Shown in pieces: positions 46,205-58,377 of a stretch of 64,000 nucleotides of DNA (positions within the stretch are counted from its first letter, which is position 1; every line of letters begins with the position of its first letter). This DNA comes from Hydrogenophaga sp. IBVHS1 (GTDB lineage: Bacteria; Pseudomonadota; Gammaproteobacteria; Burkholderiales; Burkholderiaceae_C). The position numbers and the translations under genes are program-made. The stretch spans positions 2,488,040 through 2,552,039 of the forward strand of contig NZ_NFUU01000001.1 of the NCBI RefSeq assembly GCF_002127265.1, written 5' to 3'. The notes beneath the pieces are model-generated. The model saw only the letters and a list, made by a program, of their open reading frames with translations. It was not told where the DNA came from and searched no databases.

Positions 46205-47680
46205 TCAGTTCAGTTTGGAAATAGCCACGTGGCGCAACAGTTCTGCCACGGAGGCATCCATCACATCGGTGAAGGGTTTGGGGTACACGCCCATGTAGAG
46301 CACGGCGATGGCCAGCACCGCCAGCACGAGGAACTCGCGCTTGTTGATATCGGTCAGCGCCTTCACGTTGTCGTTGCCTACGGCACCGAGGTAAACGCGC
46401 TTGTACATCCACAACGAGTAAGCCGCACCGAAGATGAGCGCCGAGGCGGCCATCAGGCCGATCCAGAAATTGGCTTTCACCGCCGCCAGGATCACCATCC
46501 ACTCGCCCACAAAGCCGGCCGTGCCGGGCAGGCCGCAATTGGCCATGGTGAAGAGCAACGCGAAGGCGGCGAAGTTGGGCATGGTGTTGACCACGCCACC
46601 GTAGTCGGCGATTTCGCGCGAATGCACGCGGTCGTACAGCACACCGATGCCAAGGAACATGGCGGCCGACACGAAACCGTGCGCGATCATCTGCACAATG
46701 GCGCCCGACACACCGAGATCGCTGAAGACGAAGAAACCGAGCGTGACAAAGCCCATGTGGGCCACCGACGAATACGCCACCAGCTTCTTCATGTCCTGCT
46801 GCACCATGGCCACCAGGCCCACATAGATCACCGCCACCAGCGAGAGCGCGATCATGAGCCAGGCCCATTCATGCGATGCATCGGGAAGGATGGGCATGGA
46901 AAAACGCAGAAAGCCGTAAGCGCCCAGCTTCAGCATGATGGCGGCCAGCACGGCCGAGCCACCGGTAGGTGCCTCTACGTGCACATCGGGCAGCCAGGTG
47001 TGCACTGGCCACATGGGCACCTTGACCGCAAAGGCCGCGAAGAAGGCGAAAAACAGCAAGGTCTGCTCGGTCCCGCCGAGCGGCAACTTGTACCAGTCTG
47101 CCAGTGCGAAACTGCCATTGGCCTGGGTGTACAGGTAGATCAGCGCCACCAGCATGAGAAGCGAGCCCAGCAGCGTGTAGAGGAAGAACTTGAACGCCGC
47201 GTAGATCTTGTTCGGGCCACCCCAGATGCCAATGATGAGGTACATCGGAATCAACGTGGCTTCGAAGAACACGTAGAACAGCATGGCGTCCTGCGCGCTG
47301 AACACGCCGATCATGAGGCCCGAGAGAATCAGGAACGCGCCCATGTACTGGTTCACGCGCGAGGTGATCGATTCCCAGCTGGCCACGATCACGACCACGT
47401 TGATGAAGGCGGTGAGCAGCACCAGCCACAACGAGATGCCGTCCACACCGAGGTGGTAGTTCACGTTGAAGCGGTCGATCCACGCACCGTTTTCCACAAA
47501 CTGCATGGCGGCCGTGCCGAGCTTGAACCCGGTGTAGAGCGGCACCGTGACGACCAGACCGGCGATGGCGCCGACCAGCGCGATCCAGCGCACCATGGGG
47601 GCCTGTTCGTCGCGGCCCAGCGCCAGCAGCACGACGCCGAAGAAAATCGGCGTCCAGATTGCAAGGCTCAGCAAACCCAT
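46205..47680 (-). CDS. nuoM: NADH-quinone oxidoreductase subunit M
   Basis: 491 residues, antiporter-like membrane subunit. Conserved Glu in SHVDS-free form is seen as FFEATLIPMYL (about 145) and the Lys-containing FAVKVPMWPVHTWLPDVHVEAP (about 220-242). Starts 16 bases after the nuoL stop. Confidence 0.95.
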   Translation of the reverse strand: MGLLSLAIWTPIFFGVVLLALGRDEQAPMVRWIALVGAIAGLVVTVPLYTGFKLGTAAMQFVENGAWIDRFNVNYHLGVDGISLWLVLLTAFINVVVIVASWESITSRVNQYMGAFLILSGLMIGVFSAQDAMLFYVFFEATLIPMYLIIGIWGGPNKIYAAFKFFLYTLLGSLLMLVALIYLYTQANGSFALADWYKLPLGGTEQTLLFFAFFAAFAVKVPMWPVHTWLPDVHVEAPTGGSAVLAAIMLKLGAYGFLRFSMPILPDASHEWAWLMIALSLVAVIYVGLVAMVQQDMKKLVAYSSVAHMGFVTLGFFVFSDLGVSGAIVQMIAHGFVSAAMFLGIGVLYDRVHSREIADYGGVVNTMPNFAAFALLFTMANCGLPGTAGFVGEWMVILAAVKANFWIGLMAASALIFGAAYSLWMYKRVYLGAVGNDNVKALTDINKREFLVLAVLAIAVLYMGVYPKPFTDVMDASVAELLRHVAISKLN

Positions 47681-47696
47681 CTTTTTCTTCCTGTTC

Positions 47697-49730
47697 TTAT
47701 TTGGCGAGCCACACGAAATACGTCATGAACAGCAGCACGCCCACGATCATCATGAGCGCGTAGTGGTAGAGGTAGCCGGTCTGCGCGCGGCGCACCACCG
47801 CAGACACCGCTCCCACGATCTTCCAGCTCGCGTTCACCACCCCGCCTTCGATCACACCCCGGTCACCGCCCTTCCACAAACCAATGCCGAGTCCACGCGC
47901 CGCCTTGGCCAGCACGTTTTCGTTGAACCAGTCCATGTAGTACTTGTTTTCCAGCACCACCACGATGGGGCGCAAGGCTCGGCCGATAGCGGCCGGCACC
48001 TTCGGATTGACGAGGTACATGTACCAGGCACTCACGGCACCGGCCAGAGCCAGGTACAGGGGCGGGGTGAAGAAAGAATGCGCAGCCATCGCCAGCGCGC
48101 CATGGAATTCCTCGGCAAAAGTCTTCATGGCCGGATGAGCATCCAGATTGATGAAGATCGCATCCTTCAGGAAATCGCCGAACAGCATGGGCTGGATCGT
48201 CATGAAGCCGATCACGACCGAAGGAATGGCCAGCAGCAGCAAAGGCACGGTGACCACCCAGGGCGACTCGTGGGGTTTGCCATCACCATGCCCGTGATCA
48301 TGGTCGTCGTGATGTCCGTGGTCATCGTGGTGGGCATCAGGGTTCTGGTCGTAGCGCTCGACACCGTGGAACACCAGGAAGTAAAGGCGGAACGAATAGA
48401 AGGACGTGACGAACACACCGGCCAGCACGGCAAAGTAAGCAAAGCCAGACGCCGGCAGGTTGCTGAAGTGCACCGCCTCGATGATGCTGTCCTTCGAGTA
48501 GAAGCCCGCGAACAGGGGAGTGCCGATCAGCGCCAGCGTGCCCAGCAGTGAAGTTACCCAGGTGATGGGCATGTACTTGCGCAGGCCGCCCATCCAGCGG
48601 ATGTCCTGGTTGTGGTGCAGACCCATGATCACCGAGCCAGCGGCGAGGAACAGCAGCGCCTTGAAGAATGCGTGCGTCATGAGGTGGAACACCGCCACCG
48701 AATAGGCCGAAGCGCCGAGCGCGACCGTCATGTAGCCCAGCTGCGAGAGCGTGGAATACGCGACCACGCGCTTGATGTCGTTCTGGATGATGCCGAGGAA
48801 TCCCATGAACAGCGCGGTGATGGCGCCGATGACCATGATGAAGTTGAGCGCGGTGTCGGAAAGCTCGAACAGCGGCGACATGCGCGCCACCATGAAGATA
48901 CCGGCCGTGACCATGGTGGCGGCGTGGATCAGCGCCGAGATCGGCGTGGGACCTTCCATGGAATCGGGCAGCCATACATGCAGGGGAAACTGCGCGCTCT
49001 TGCCCATGGCACCAATGAACAGGCAGATGCAGATGACGGTGATCAGCAGCCAGTCGGTACCCGGGAAACCCAGCTGGCCGAGTTCGGGTGCCTTGGCGAA
49101 CACCTCGGTGTAGTTCATGGTGCCGGCATATGCCACGATGAGGCCGATGCCGAGAATGAAACCGAAGTCGCCCACGCGGTTGACCAGAAAGGCCTTCATG
49201 TTGGCGAAGATCGCCGTGGGCTTGTTGAACCAGAAGCCGATGAGCAAATACGACACCAGGCCCACCGCTTCCCAGCCGAAGAACAGCTGCAGCAGGTTGT
49301 TGCTCATGACGAGCATGAGCATGGAGAAGGTGAACAGCGAGATGTAGGCGAAAAAGCGGTTGTAGCCTTCGTCTTCTTCCATGTAGCCGATGGTGTAGAG
49401 GTGCACCATGAGCGAGACGAAGGTGACCACCACCATCATCATGGCGGTGAGGCCATCGACCAGAAAGCCGATTTCCATCTTCAGGTCGCCCACTACCATC
49501 CACGTGTACAGCGTCTCGTTGAAGCGGGCACCGTCGATCGCCACGCTCTTGAGCGTGGAAGCAGACAGGATGAACGCGATCAGGACGCCCAGGATGGTGA
49601 GCGTGTGCGAGGCACGGCGACCGATGACGTTGCCACCAAAGGTGGTGCCCAGAATGCCGGCCAGTGCGGCGCCCACCAGCGGGGCCAGCGGAACGGCGAG
49701 CAGGGTGCTTGCGGAGAGGGTGGTGCTCAT
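47697..49730 (-). CDS. nuoL: NADH-quinone oxidoreductase subunit L
   Basis: 677 residues, longest antiporter-like subunit, with the C-terminal lateral helix region. Core motifs are LFFGWEAVGLVSYLLIGFW (about 140-158) and GKSAQFPLHVWLPDSMEGPTP (about 230-250) with the conserved Lys. A loop near residues 460-485 is unusually rich in His and Asp (DAHHDDHGHHDDHDHGHG). Between nuoK and nuoM. Confidence 0.95.
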   Translation of the reverse strand: MSTTLSASTLLAVPLAPLVGAALAGILGTTFGGNVIGRRASHTLTILGVLIAFILSASTLKSVAIDGARFNETLYTWMVVGDLKMEIGFLVDGLTAMMMVVVTFVSLMVHLYTIGYMEEDEGYNRFFAYISLFTFSMLMLVMSNNLLQLFFGWEAVGLVSYLLIGFWFNKPTAIFANMKAFLVNRVGDFGFILGIGLIVAYAGTMNYTEVFAKAPELGQLGFPGTDWLLITVICICLFIGAMGKSAQFPLHVWLPDSMEGPTPISALIHAATMVTAGIFMVARMSPLFELSDTALNFIMVIGAITALFMGFLGIIQNDIKRVVAYSTLSQLGYMTVALGASAYSVAVFHLMTHAFFKALLFLAAGSVIMGLHHNQDIRWMGGLRKYMPITWVTSLLGTLALIGTPLFAGFYSKDSIIEAVHFSNLPASGFAYFAVLAGVFVTSFYSFRLYFLVFHGVERYDQNPDAHHDDHGHHDDHDHGHGDGKPHESPWVVTVPLLLLAIPSVVIGFMTIQPMLFGDFLKDAIFINLDAHPAMKTFAEEFHGALAMAAHSFFTPPLYLALAGAVSAWYMYLVNPKVPAAIGRALRPIVVVLENKYYMDWFNENVLAKAARGLGIGLWKGGDRGVIEGGVVNASWKIVGAVSAVVRRAQTGYLYHYALMMIVGVLLFMTYFVWLAK

Positions 49731-49770
49731 GGGTTTCTTGCCTGAGTTCTCGTATGGATTGGCCCTGGCC

Positions 49771-50088
49771 TCAACCCTTGAGGGTGTTGAGTTCTTCGAC
49801 GCTGATCGACGACTTGTTGCGGAACAGCAGCACCAGAATGGCCAGGCCGATGGCCGACTCGGCGGCGGCCACGGTCAGGATGAAGAACACGAACACCTGG
49901 CCGTGCATGTCCCCCAGATAGTGGGAGAAGGCCACGAAGTTCATGTTGACGGCCAGCAGCATGAGCTCGATGGCCATGAGCAGGACGATGAGGTTCTTGC
50001 GGTTGAGAAAGATGCCCACGACCGACAGCGCAAACAGGATCGCGCCGACGGAAAGGAAATGACCCAGGGTCAGGCTGGTGAGTGTCAT
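49771..50088 (-). CDS. nuoK: NADH-quinone oxidoreductase subunit K
   Basis: 105 residues, three membrane helices. The two conserved helix Glu residues are in [13 protein letters not shown] and [11 protein letters not shown]. Overlaps nuoJ by 4 bases (50085-50088). Confidence 0.95.
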   Translation of the reverse strand: MTLTSLTLGHFLSVGAILFALSVVGIFLNRKNLIVLLMAIELMLLAVNMNFVAFSHYLGDMHGQVFVFFILTVAAAESAIGLAILVLLFRNKSSISVEELNTLKG

Positions 50089-50741
50089 GCCTTGCCCTCC
50101 TCGGCAGCGGTATTGTCGGTAGGGGGTGGCGCCTTCTGGGTGGCCGCCATCGGCACGATCACCAGCCGATCGCGCGCCCGCACGTGCACCTGCAGCGCCG
50201 GGTTGATGGCCTTGCTGTCCTTGCGCTGGCGAAGCGTGAGCGCAATGGCGGCAATCATGGCCACCAGCAGGATCACAGCGGCCACTTCCACCGGATAGAG
50301 GTACTCGGTGTAGAGCAACAAACCGAGTTCGCGCGTGTTCGAGTAGTTTGCTGCGTTCACGCCGACATCCGCCGCATCAGGGCTGGCCGCGAGCGTGGGG
50401 AAACCGGCCCACAGCACCACCATGAGCTCTGCCGCCACCAGACCACCGAGGATTGCGGCCAGCGGGAAGTTTTTCCAGAAGCCCTTGCGAACCGAATCGA
50501 TGTTGATGTCGAGCATCATCACGACGAAGAGGAACAGCACCATCACCGCGCCCAGGTAGACCAGCACCAGCGTGATGCCCAGAAACTCGGCCTTAAGCAG
50601 GAGCCACAGAGCCGCTGCTTGCGAGAACGCGAGCATGAGAAAGAGCACGGCATGAACCGGGTTGCGCGCGGTGACCACGCGGTAGGCTGCAAACAGCAAC
50701 ACTGCCGCGAAGAGGTAAAAAAAGCCGGTCTGGTAATCCAT
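50085..50741 (-). CDS. nuoJ: NADH-quinone oxidoreductase subunit J
   Basis: 218 residues with about five membrane helices; [19 protein letters not shown] is the helix containing the family pi-bulge. The last ~50 residues are a variable hydrophilic tail. Overlaps nuoK; nuoI ends 39 bases upstream. Confidence 0.94.
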   Translation of the reverse strand: MDYQTGFFYLFAAVLLFAAYRVVTARNPVHAVLFLMLAFSQAAALWLLLKAEFLGITLVLVYLGAVMVLFLFVVMMLDINIDSVRKGFWKNFPLAAILGGLVAAELMVVLWAGFPTLAASPDAADVGVNAANYSNTRELGLLLYTEYLYPVEVAAVILLVAMIAAIALTLRQRKDSKAINPALQVHVRARDRLVIVPMAATQKAPPPTDNTAAEEGKA

Positions 50742-50780
50742 GGCGAGGTTCTTGAATCGTGTGCCGAGGGTCAGCGGAGA

Positions 50781-51317
50781 TCAGCGGTAAGGCGCATCGG
50801 CGGTGCGTGCGGCGGCAATTTCGGTCTCGTAGCGGTCGCCCACGGCAAGGAGCATTTCCTTGGTGAAGTACAAGTCGCCGCGTTTCTCGCCGTGGTATTC
50901 GAAGATGTGTGTCTCCACAATCGAATCGACCGGGCAGCTCTCTTCGCAGAATCCGCAGAAGATGCACTTGGTGAGGTCGATGTCGTAGCGCGTGGTGCGG
51001 CGCGAGCCGTCGTCTCGAACATCGGATTCGATGGTGATGGCCATGGCCGGGCACACCGCTTCGCAAAGCTTGCAGGCAATGCAGCGCTCTTCGCCGTTTT
51101 CGTAGCGGCGCAGCGCGTGCAAGCCGCGAAAGCGCGGGGACAGCGGCGTCTTTTCTTCAGGGAACTGCACCGTGATCTTGCGCTTGAACGCATAGCGGCC
51201 CGTCAGCGCCATGCCTTTGAACAGTTCCACGAGCAGGAAGCTGTTGAGGAAGTCGCGAAACGAGAATGGCGCCACGACAGCAGGCGCTGCAACGGAATGT
51301 GCGGTGGTGGTGGACAT
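50781..51317 (-). CDS. nuoI: NADH-quinone oxidoreductase subunit I
   Basis: 178 residues, peripheral subunit with two 4Fe-4S clusters (N6a, N6b). Both ferredoxin motifs are intact: [13 protein letters not shown] and [13 protein letters not shown]. Start at 51317 (MSTTTAH), 14 bases after the nuoH stop. Confidence 0.96.
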   Translation of the reverse strand: MSTTTAHSVAAPAVVAPFSFRDFLNSFLLVELFKGMALTGRYAFKRKITVQFPEEKTPLSPRFRGLHALRRYENGEERCIACKLCEAVCPAMAITIESDVRDDGSRRTTRYDIDLTKCIFCGFCEESCPVDSIVETHIFEYHGEKRGDLYFTKEMLLAVGDRYETEIAAARTADAPYR

Positions 51318-51331
51318 GGTCTTTCGCCCTC

Positions 51332-52414
51332 TTATTTCCAGAGGTTCCACGAGGTCTGCATCAACGCGCCGACCAGCAGCAGGTAGATGAGCGTGACGGG
51401 AATGAAGATCTTCCAGCCCAGACGCATGATCTGGTCATAGCGGAAGCGCGGAAAGGTGGCGCGGATCCAGATGAACATGGAAACCACGACGCACGTCTTG
51501 ATGCCCAGCCAGATCCAGCCTGGCACCCAGTTGAACAACGCGTGGTCGATCGGCGAGAGCCAGCCGCCGAGGAACATGAGCACGGCGAGCACGGACACCA
51601 GCCACATGCTGGCGTATTCGGCCAGGAAGAAAATGGCAAAGCCCATGCCGGAGTACTCGACCATGTGGCCAGCCACGATCTCGGCCTCGCCTTCCACCAC
51701 GTCGAACGGGTGGCGGTTGGTTTCGGCCACGCCGGAGATCAGATAGACAAGGAAGATCGGCAGCAGCGGCAGCCAGTTCCACGAGAGAAAGTTCAGGCCG
51801 ACGTCGGCGGCCATGCCGCGCGACTGCGAAGCCACAATCTCACCGAGATGCAGGCTGCCAGCGGTCATGACCACGACCAGGAAACAGAAGCCGATGGCGA
51901 TTTCGTAGCTCACCATCTGCGCCGAGGCGCGCAGCGCGCCCAGGAAGGCGTACTTGGAGTTGGATGCCCAGCCCGCAATGATCACGCCATACACCTCGAT
52001 GGAGGTGATGGCCAGGATCACCAGCAGGCCGGCGTTCACGTTCGCAATGATCGCTTCGGGACCGAAGGGAATCGCCACCCAGGCCGCGAGCGCCGGCATG
52101 ATGGCCATCACCGGGCCGAGGCGGAACAGGCCATTGCTGGCGGCACTCGGGCGGATCAGTTCCTTGGTGAGCAGCTTGAGCGCGTCGGCAATCGGCTGCA
52201 GCAGCCCCATGGGGCCCACGCGGTTGGGGCCATGGCGCACCTGGATCCAGCCGAGCAGCTTGCGCTCCCACAGCGTGAGGTAGGCCACCGCGCCCATGAG
52301 CGGCGCGAGCACGGCCACGATCTTGATCAGGTTCCAGATCAAGGGCCACGCAGCCGTGGTCCACCACGGGGCGGCAATCAGGCCCAGGCCGCCGTTGTAA
52401 AAGGCATCGATCAC
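51332..52414 (-). CDS. nuoH: NADH-quinone oxidoreductase subunit H
   Basis: 360 residues, eight membrane helices, forms part of the quinone chamber. Landmarks are [22 protein letters not shown] (cytoplasmic loop, about 68-88) and [25 protein letters not shown]. Overlaps nuoG by 4 bases. Confidence 0.96.
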   Translation of the reverse strand: MIDAFYNGGLGLIAAPWWTTAAWPLIWNLIKIVAVLAPLMGAVAYLTLWERKLLGWIQVRHGPNRVGPMGLLQPIADALKLLTKELIRPSAASNGLFRLGPVMAIMPALAAWVAIPFGPEAIIANVNAGLLVILAITSIEVYGVIIAGWASNSKYAFLGALRASAQMVSYEIAIGFCFLVVVMTAGSLHLGEIVASQSRGMAADVGLNFLSWNWLPLLPIFLVYLISGVAETNRHPFDVVEGEAEIVAGHMVEYSGMGFAIFFLAEYASMWLVSVLAVLMFLGGWLSPIDHALFNWVPGWIWLGIKTCVVVSMFIWIRATFPRFRYDQIMRLGWKIFIPVTLIYLLLVGALMQTSWNLWK

Positions 52415-54543
52415 GCGGTGGCTCCTTCCACGGCAAGGACGGCCCGCGCATCGGCGGTGAGTTGCAAGGAAGTGGCGCGGCGCACCAGACCGTCGAGCTG
52501 GTAGATCGAGGCCACGCAGGGCTCTGAGGAGGCGTGCGCAGTGTCAATGGCGGCGCTGCTGGCGTTGCTGAGGCGTGCGGCATCGACCAGCGCGCCGGAG
52601 GCCACGCCAGGCAACGCGCTGGCCAGCACGGCTTGCGAGGAATCGGCATCGAAACCGGGCAGATCAAGCAGATTGCCCAGCACGCGCAACACCTTCCAGG
52701 CCGGACGCGTTTCGCCCAGGGGACGCACCACGGCGTGGAAACTTTGCAGGCGGCCTTCGGCGTTGACGAAGGAGCCCGAGGTTTCGGTGAACGGCGCGAT
52801 GGGCAGCAGCACATCGCTCACATCCAGGTTGGTCTTGAACGGGCTCAGCGTGACCACCATGCCAGCCCTGTAGAGGCCCTCGACGCCTGCAGCCGAATCC
52901 TGGTCAGGCTCGGTGTTGAGCAGGATGGCGGCCTTGAGGCCACCGGTCAACATACGGCCGGCGTTCAGGCCGCCTTGTCCGGGGAGCGCGCCCACCAGTT
53001 GGGCGCCCACGGTGTTGGCGGCTTCGGTGAGGTAACCCACGGTGGCACCGGTCTGCTGCGCGATCCAGTTCGCCAGCATCAGCAGGCTCGACGCCTTTTC
53101 ATGGTGAGCTGCGGCATTGCCCAGCAGGATGGCTTTCCGCTCACCGCCGAGCAGCGACTTCGCCACCGCACGGTGCAGGTCGGACACCTCGGCGCTCACG
53201 GGGGCAGAGGCGCCAGTTTCGGCGGCCACGGCCGATGCGATGCCAGCCAGCGCCGACACCCAGCCGGCGGCGCCAGCGAGCACGGTGTTCTTCAGCGGCA
53301 TGGCCCAGTCTTGCGCCGTCGCATTCAGCACATTCACCTGTGCACCCTTGCGCTGCGCCTGGCGAATGCGCTGAGCGAACAGCGGGTGGTCCTTGCGAAG
53401 GTTCGAGCCCACCACCAGCACGCGCTGCAGCGTGGACAACGAGGCGATGGGCATGCCCAGCCAGCGGGCCGAGCCGGCGGGTGCAGCGTTGGCGAAGTCA
53501 GCGTGGCGCAGGCGCGCATCGATGTTCTGGCTACCCAGACCGCGCATGAATGCACCAGCGAGGGCCAGCTCTTCCAGCGTGCTGTGCGGGCTCGCCAACA
53601 AGCCGATGACGCCGGCGCCGTGCTCGGCTTTCACCTGCTTCAGACCGTTGGCCACGTATTCCAGCGCGGTCTGCCAGTCCACCGTCTTCCACTCGCCTCC
53701 CTGCTTGAGCATGGGCGCGGTGAGCCGATCCTCGGTATTGAGCGCTTCGTACGAGAAGCGGTCGCGGTCAGCGATCCAGCATTCGTTGACGGCCTCATTC
53801 TCCAGCGGCAGCACGCGCATGACCCGGTGGTTCTTGACCTGCACGATCAGGTTGGCGCCGGTGGAGTCGTGCGGGCTCACGCTCTTGCGGCGAGAGAGTT
53901 CCCAGGTGCGGGCGCTGTAGCGAAATGGCTTGCTGGTGAGCGCACCCACCGGGCAGATGTCAATCATGTTGCCCGAGAGCTCGGAATCCACTGTTTCGCC
54001 GAGCACGGTGGTGATTTCCGAATGCTCGCCGCGGTGGATCATGCCGAGCTCCATGACGCCGGCCACTTCCTGGCCGAAGCGCACACAGCGGGTGCAATGG
54101 ATGCAGCGGCTCATTTCCTCCATGGAGATGAGCGGGCCCACGTCCTTGTGGAAGACCACGCGCTTTTCTTCTTCGTAGCGCGAACCCGAACCACCATAGC
54201 CTACGGCCAAGTCCTGCAACTGGCATTCGCCGCCCTGGTCGCAGATGGGGCAGTCCAGCGGATGGTTGATGAGCAGGAACTCCATCACCGACTGCTGGGC
54301 CTTGATGGCCTTGTCGCTCTTGGTGCGGACGATCATGCCCTGCGTGACTGGCGTGGCACAGGCCGGCATGGGCTTGGGCGCCTTCTCCACGTCCACCAGA
54401 CACATGCGGCAGTTGGCCGCGATGGACAATTTCTTGTGGTAGCAGAAATGCGGGATGTAGGTGCCGGCCTTTTCGGCCGCATGCATGACCATGCTGCCCG
54501 GGGGCACTTCCACCTTCTTGCCGTCGAGTTCGATTTCAACCAT
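52411..54543 (-). CDS. nuoG: NADH-quinone oxidoreductase subunit G
   Basis: 710 residues. N-terminal 2Fe-2S ferredoxin domain (Cys in [16 protein letters not shown]), then [14 protein letters not shown], the His-Cys3 type cluster region, [13 protein letters not shown], and [11 protein letters not shown]; the rest resembles a molybdopterin oxidoreductase without metal. Carries several of the iron-sulfur clusters of the electron path. Confidence 0.95.
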   Translation of the reverse strand: MVEIELDGKKVEVPPGSMVMHAAEKAGTYIPHFCYHKKLSIAANCRMCLVDVEKAPKPMPACATPVTQGMIVRTKSDKAIKAQQSVMEFLLINHPLDCPICDQGGECQLQDLAVGYGGSGSRYEEEKRVVFHKDVGPLISMEEMSRCIHCTRCVRFGQEVAGVMELGMIHRGEHSEITTVLGETVDSELSGNMIDICPVGALTSKPFRYSARTWELSRRKSVSPHDSTGANLIVQVKNHRVMRVLPLENEAVNECWIADRDRFSYEALNTEDRLTAPMLKQGGEWKTVDWQTALEYVANGLKQVKAEHGAGVIGLLASPHSTLEELALAGAFMRGLGSQNIDARLRHADFANAAPAGSARWLGMPIASLSTLQRVLVVGSNLRKDHPLFAQRIRQAQRKGAQVNVLNATAQDWAMPLKNTVLAGAAGWVSALAGIASAVAAETGASAPVSAEVSDLHRAVAKSLLGGERKAILLGNAAAHHEKASSLLMLANWIAQQTGATVGYLTEAANTVGAQLVGALPGQGGLNAGRMLTGGLKAAILLNTEPDQDSAAGVEGLYRAGMVVTLSPFKTNLDVSDVLLPIAPFTETSGSFVNAEGRLQSFHAVVRPLGETRPAWKVLRVLGNLLDLPGFDADSSQAVLASALPGVASGALVDAARLSNASSAAIDTAHASSEPCVASIYQLDGLVRRATSLQLTADARAVLAVEGATA

Positions 54544-54557
54544 GGTGTTTCGTGTGT

Positions 54558-55937
54558 TCAGGCAACCTTGGCCGGGATGTGGGCGGTGGCAGCATTGATC
54601 TTGGCCTCGAACTCATGCCGGAAGTGTTTGATCATGGCGCGCACCGGCATGGCCGCTGCATCGCCCAGCGCGCAGATGGTGCGACCCATGATGTTCTCGG
54701 CCACGTTGTCGAGCAGCGCCATGTCGGCCGGCTTGCCCAGGCCACGGTCGATGCGGTCGACCACGCGCCACAGCCAGCCTGTGCCCTCGCGACACGGTGT
54801 GCACTGCCCGCAGGATTCGTGCATGTAGAAGTACGACAGGCGCTTGAGCGACTCGACCATGCAGCGCGAATCGTCCATCACGATAACGGCACCCGAGCCC
54901 AGCATGGAGCCGGCCTTGGCGATGGAGTCGTAGTCCATCGTGCACTCCATCATGATGTTCGCGGGCAGCACGGGCGCCGACGATCCACCGGGAATCACGG
55001 CTTTGAGAGTGCGGCCCTTGCGCACACCGCCAGCGAGTTCGAGCAGCTTGCTGAAGGGCGTGCCCAGCGGCACTTCATAGTTGCCGGGCAGTTCTACATC
55101 GCCACTGACGGAGTAGATCTTGGTGCCGCCGTTGTTGGGCTTGCCGCAGGCGAGGTAAGCCGCGCCACCATTTCGGATGATCCACGGCACCGCAGCAAAC
55201 GTCTCGGTGTTGTTGATGGTGGTGGGCTTGCCGTACAGGCCGAAGCTGGCGGGGAATGGTGGCTTGAAGCGGGGCTGTCCCTTCTTGCCTTCGAGCGACT
55301 CGAGCAGCGCAGTTTCTTCACCGCAGATGTAGGCGCCGAAACCGTGAGCAGCGTGCAACTGGAAGTTGAACCCGCTGCCCATGATGCCGTCGCCCAGATA
55401 GCCTTCGGCGCGAGCCTCCTCCAGCGCGGCTTCGAATCGGTCGTACGCTTCGAAGATTTCGCCGTGGATGTAGTTGTACCCAACGCTGATGCCCATGGCG
55501 TAGGCGGCGATTGCCATGCCTTCGATCACGATGTGCGGGTTGTACATCAGGATGTCGCGGTCCTTGCAGGTGCCCGGTTCGCCTTCATCCGAGTTGCACA
55601 CCAGGTACTTCTGGCCGGGGAACTGGCGCGGCATGAAGCTCCACTTCAGACCGGTGGGAAAGCCTGCACCGCCACGTCCACGCAGCGCCGACTCCTTCAA
55701 GGTGGCAATCACCTGATCCTGCGTCATCCCGACCACGGGCGGATCGCCCGCAGGCGGCGAGCCATCCTGGCCGAGCACCTTGCGCAGCGCCTGGTAACCA
55801 CCCCGTGCCACGTAGTCCTTCAGCGACCAGTTGGCGCCGTCGAGGTCGGCGTAGATCTGCGGATTGATGTGCCGACCGTGGAAACAGGTCTGCAGGCCGG
55901 TTGCGCGGAACTGGGAGAGGATCTGCTCGGCGTTCAT
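54558..55937 (-). CDS. nuoF: NADH-quinone oxidoreductase subunit F
   Basis: 459 residues, the NADH- and FMN-binding subunit. [13 protein letters not shown] (about 90-102) binds [18 protein letters not shown] binds NADH, and [12 protein letters not shown] is the N3 4Fe-4S site. Start at 55937 overlaps nuoE by 4 bases. Confidence 0.96.
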   Translation of the reverse strand: MNAEQILSQFRATGLQTCFHGRHINPQIYADLDGANWSLKDYVARGGYQALRKVLGQDGSPPAGDPPVVGMTQDQVIATLKESALRGRGGAGFPTGLKWSFMPRQFPGQKYLVCNSDEGEPGTCKDRDILMYNPHIVIEGMAIAAYAMGISVGYNYIHGEIFEAYDRFEAALEEARAEGYLGDGIMGSGFNFQLHAAHGFGAYICGEETALLESLEGKKGQPRFKPPFPASFGLYGKPTTINNTETFAAVPWIIRNGGAAYLACGKPNNGGTKIYSVSGDVELPGNYEVPLGTPFSKLLELAGGVRKGRTLKAVIPGGSSAPVLPANIMMECTMDYDSIAKAGSMLGSGAVIVMDDSRCMVESLKRLSYFYMHESCGQCTPCREGTGWLWRVVDRIDRGLGKPADMALLDNVAENIMGRTICALGDAAAMPVRAMIKHFRHEFEAKINAATAHIPAKVA

Positions 55938-56446
55938 GACTGTCCTTCCGATGCCCGCAAACCATCGATCAATTGATCGAGTTTGTCGTTGCTCATGAAG
56001 CTGCACATGTGGCGATCGTTGACCAGCATCACCGGCGAATCGGCGCAGGCGCCCAGGCACTCGCTCTGCTGCAGGGTGAACATGCCGTCGGCCGTGGTCT
56101 CGCCCATGGTGATACCGAGCTTGCGCTCGAGATGGTGCAAGGCATGCGCGCCGTCGCGCAACTGGCACGGCAGATTGGTGCAGACGTTGAGCTTGAACTT
56201 GCCCACCGGCTGCTGGTTGTACATGTTGTAGAAGGTGGTGACCTCGTGCACGGCGATGGTTTCCATGCGCAGGTAGGCCGCCAGCGCGGCCTCGTCGGCC
56301 AGGCTCACGTGGCCCCGCTCCTGCTGGATGACGGCAAGACATGCCATCACGGCCGACTGGCGTTGCTCGCCCGGGTACTTGGCGACCTCGCGATCGAAAC
56401 GCTGGATCGTGGATTCCGCAAAGGATGCGGTCGTATCGGTGCTCAT
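55934..56446 (-). CDS. nuoE: NADH-quinone oxidoreductase subunit E
   Basis: 170 residues, thioredoxin-like 2Fe-2S (N1a) subunit. Cluster Cys are in [10 protein letters not shown] and [11 protein letters not shown]. Overlaps nuoD and nuoF by 4 bases each. Confidence 0.95.
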   Translation of the reverse strand: MSTDTTASFAESTIQRFDREVAKYPGEQRQSAVMACLAVIQQERGHVSLADEAALAAYLRMETIAVHEVTTFYNMYNQQPVGKFKLNVCTNLPCQLRDGAHALHHLERKLGITMGETTADGMFTLQQSECLGACADSPVMLVNDRHMCSFMSNDKLDQLIDGLRASEGQS

Positions 56447-57696
56447 CGGTCGATCTCTCCGAAAACGATGTCCATGGTGCCGATGATGGCCACCGCGTCG
56501 GCCAGCATGTGGCCACGCGCCATCTCGTCCATGGTGGCCAGGTGAGCGAAACCCGGCGCGCGAATCTTCAGGCGGTAAGGCTTGTTGGCACCGTCGCTCA
56601 CGAGGTAGATGCCGAACTCGCCCTTGGGGTGTTCCACGGCGGCATAGGCCTCGCCCTCGGGCACATGGAAACCTTCGGTAAAGAGCTTGAAGTGGTGAAT
56701 CAACTCTTCCATGTTGGCCTTCATGGCCTCACGCGCAGGAGCCGCCACCTTGTGGTTGTCGGTGATCACCGGGCCCGGGTTGGCGCGCAGCCATTTCACG
56801 CACTGCTGGATGATCAGGTTGGACTGCTTCATCTCCTCCATGCGGACGAGGTAGCGGTCGTAACAATCGCCGGTCTTGCCCACAGGGATGTCGAACGACA
56901 TCTGGTCGTAAACGTCGTAGGGCTGCTTCTTGCGCAGGTCCCAGGCAATGCCGGAGCCGCGCAACATCGGGCCGGTCATGCCCAGGTTCAGTGCTCGTTC
57001 AGGCGTGACCACGCCGATGCCCACAGTGCGCTGTTTCCAGATGCGGTTGTCCGTGAGCAGCGTGTGGTACTCGGCCAGGTAGGTGGGGAAGCGCTGGGTG
57101 AAATCGTCGATGAAGTCCAGCAGCGAGCCCTGGCGGTTCTCGTTGAGCCGAGCCACACCGCGCGCATTGCGCACCTTGCTGGCGCGGTACTGCGGCATGG
57201 TTTCGGGCAGATCGCGGTACACGCCACCGGGACGGAAGTAGGCTGCATGCATGCGGGCGCCCGACACCGCCTCGTACATGTCGAACAGATCCTCGCGCTC
57301 GCGGAAGGCGTAGATGAGGATGGTGGAACTGCCGCAATCGTTGCCATGCGAGCCCAGCCACATGAGGTGGTTGAGCATGCGCGTGATCTCGGAAAACATC
57401 ACGCGGATGTACTGCGCGCGCACCGGCACGTCGATGCCGAGCAACTTTTCGATGGCCAGGCAGTAGGCATGCTCGTTGCACATCATGGACACGTAGTCCA
57501 GGCGGTCCATGTAGGGCAACGACTGGATGTAGGTCTTGTGCTCGGCCAGCTTTTCGGTGGCGCGGTGCAGCAGGCCGATGTGCGGGTCGGCGCGCTGCAC
57601 GACCTCGCCATCGAGCTCCAGCACCAGACGCAGCACGCCGTGCGCGGCCGGGTGCTGCGGGCCGAAGTTCAGGGTGTAGTTCTTGATTTCTGCCAT
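56443..57696 (-). CDS. nuoD: NADH-quinone oxidoreductase subunit D
   Basis: 417 residues, the 49-kDa subunit lining the quinone site. N-terminal [32 protein letters not shown] and the C-terminal [19 protein letters not shown] are canonical. Starts 8 bases after the nuoC stop. Confidence 0.96.
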   Translation of the reverse strand: MAEIKNYTLNFGPQHPAAHGVLRLVLELDGEVVQRADPHIGLLHRATEKLAEHKTYIQSLPYMDRLDYVSMMCNEHAYCLAIEKLLGIDVPVRAQYIRVMFSEITRMLNHLMWLGSHGNDCGSSTILIYAFREREDLFDMYEAVSGARMHAAYFRPGGVYRDLPETMPQYRASKVRNARGVARLNENRQGSLLDFIDDFTQRFPTYLAEYHTLLTDNRIWKQRTVGIGVVTPERALNLGMTGPMLRGSGIAWDLRKKQPYDVYDQMSFDIPVGKTGDCYDRYLVRMEEMKQSNLIIQQCVKWLRANPGPVITDNHKVAAPAREAMKANMEELIHHFKLFTEGFHVPEGEAYAAVEHPKGEFGIYLVSDGANKPYRLKIRAPGFAHLATMDEMARGHMLADAVAIIGTMDIVFGEIDR

Positions 57697-57704
57697 GGGT
57701 GTGT

Positions 57705-58328
57705 TCAGTGCAGACCGCCGTAGTTGTCTTCGCGAATGATGCGTGGCGTGATTTCGCGTGGCTCGATGGTCACCGGCTCGTAGATCACGCGCTGGCGCTC
57801 GGCGTCGTAGCGCATCTCGACGTGGCCCGACAACGGGAAGTCCTTGCGGAACGGATGGCCGATGAAGCCGTAGTCGGTGAGGATGCGGCGCAGATCGTCG
57901 TGGCCATCGAACACGATACCGTAGAGATCGAAAGCCTCTCGCTCGTACCAGTTGGCGGCGGCCCACAGGGATGTGACCGAGTCGAGCACCGGGAAGTCGT
58001 CTTCCGGGCAGAACACGCGCACACGCACACGGTGGTTGTGCTCGACCGAAAGCAGGTGCACCACAGCGGCGAAGCGCTGGCCTTCCCAGCGACCATCACC
58101 GTAGGTCTGGTAGTCCATGCCGCAGAGGTCGATGAGCTGTTCGAAGCGCGCTTCCGGCGCATCACGCAGCATCTGCATGACCGCCAGGTAGTCGGCAGCA
58201 CTCACCGTCAGGGTGAGCTCGCCCCGCGCCACGGTGAGCGACACGGCACGATCGCCAAGCAGTTTGCCCAGGGCGCTCTGCAGCGCCTCGGGTTCGACGG
58301 CGTGGGGGGTGACGACGGAGTCGGTCAT
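57705..58328 (-). CDS. nuoC: NADH-quinone oxidoreductase subunit C
   Basis: 207 residues, the 30-kDa subunit. Signature [19 protein letters not shown] and [19 protein letters not shown] near the C terminus. Start at 58328 after a 49-base gap from nuoB. Confidence 0.95.
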   Translation of the reverse strand: MTDSVVTPHAVEPEALQSALGKLLGDRAVSLTVARGELTLTVSAADYLAVMQMLRDAPEARFEQLIDLCGMDYQTYGDGRWEGQRFAAVVHLLSVEHNHRVRVRVFCPEDDFPVLDSVTSLWAAANWYEREAFDLYGIVFDGHDDLRRILTDYGFIGHPFRKDFPLSGHVEMRYDAERQRVIYEPVTIEPREITPRIIREDNYGGLH

Positions 58329-58377
58329 GAAGGTTCTTTCAATGCCCTGGCGTACAACGAATGCAAAGACGGCGCGC

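Noticed and set aside
45359..47728. 789-codon + strand frame opposite nuoN and nuoM
   Set aside because: His/Gln-rich antisense translation of membrane-protein genes; a typical shadow.
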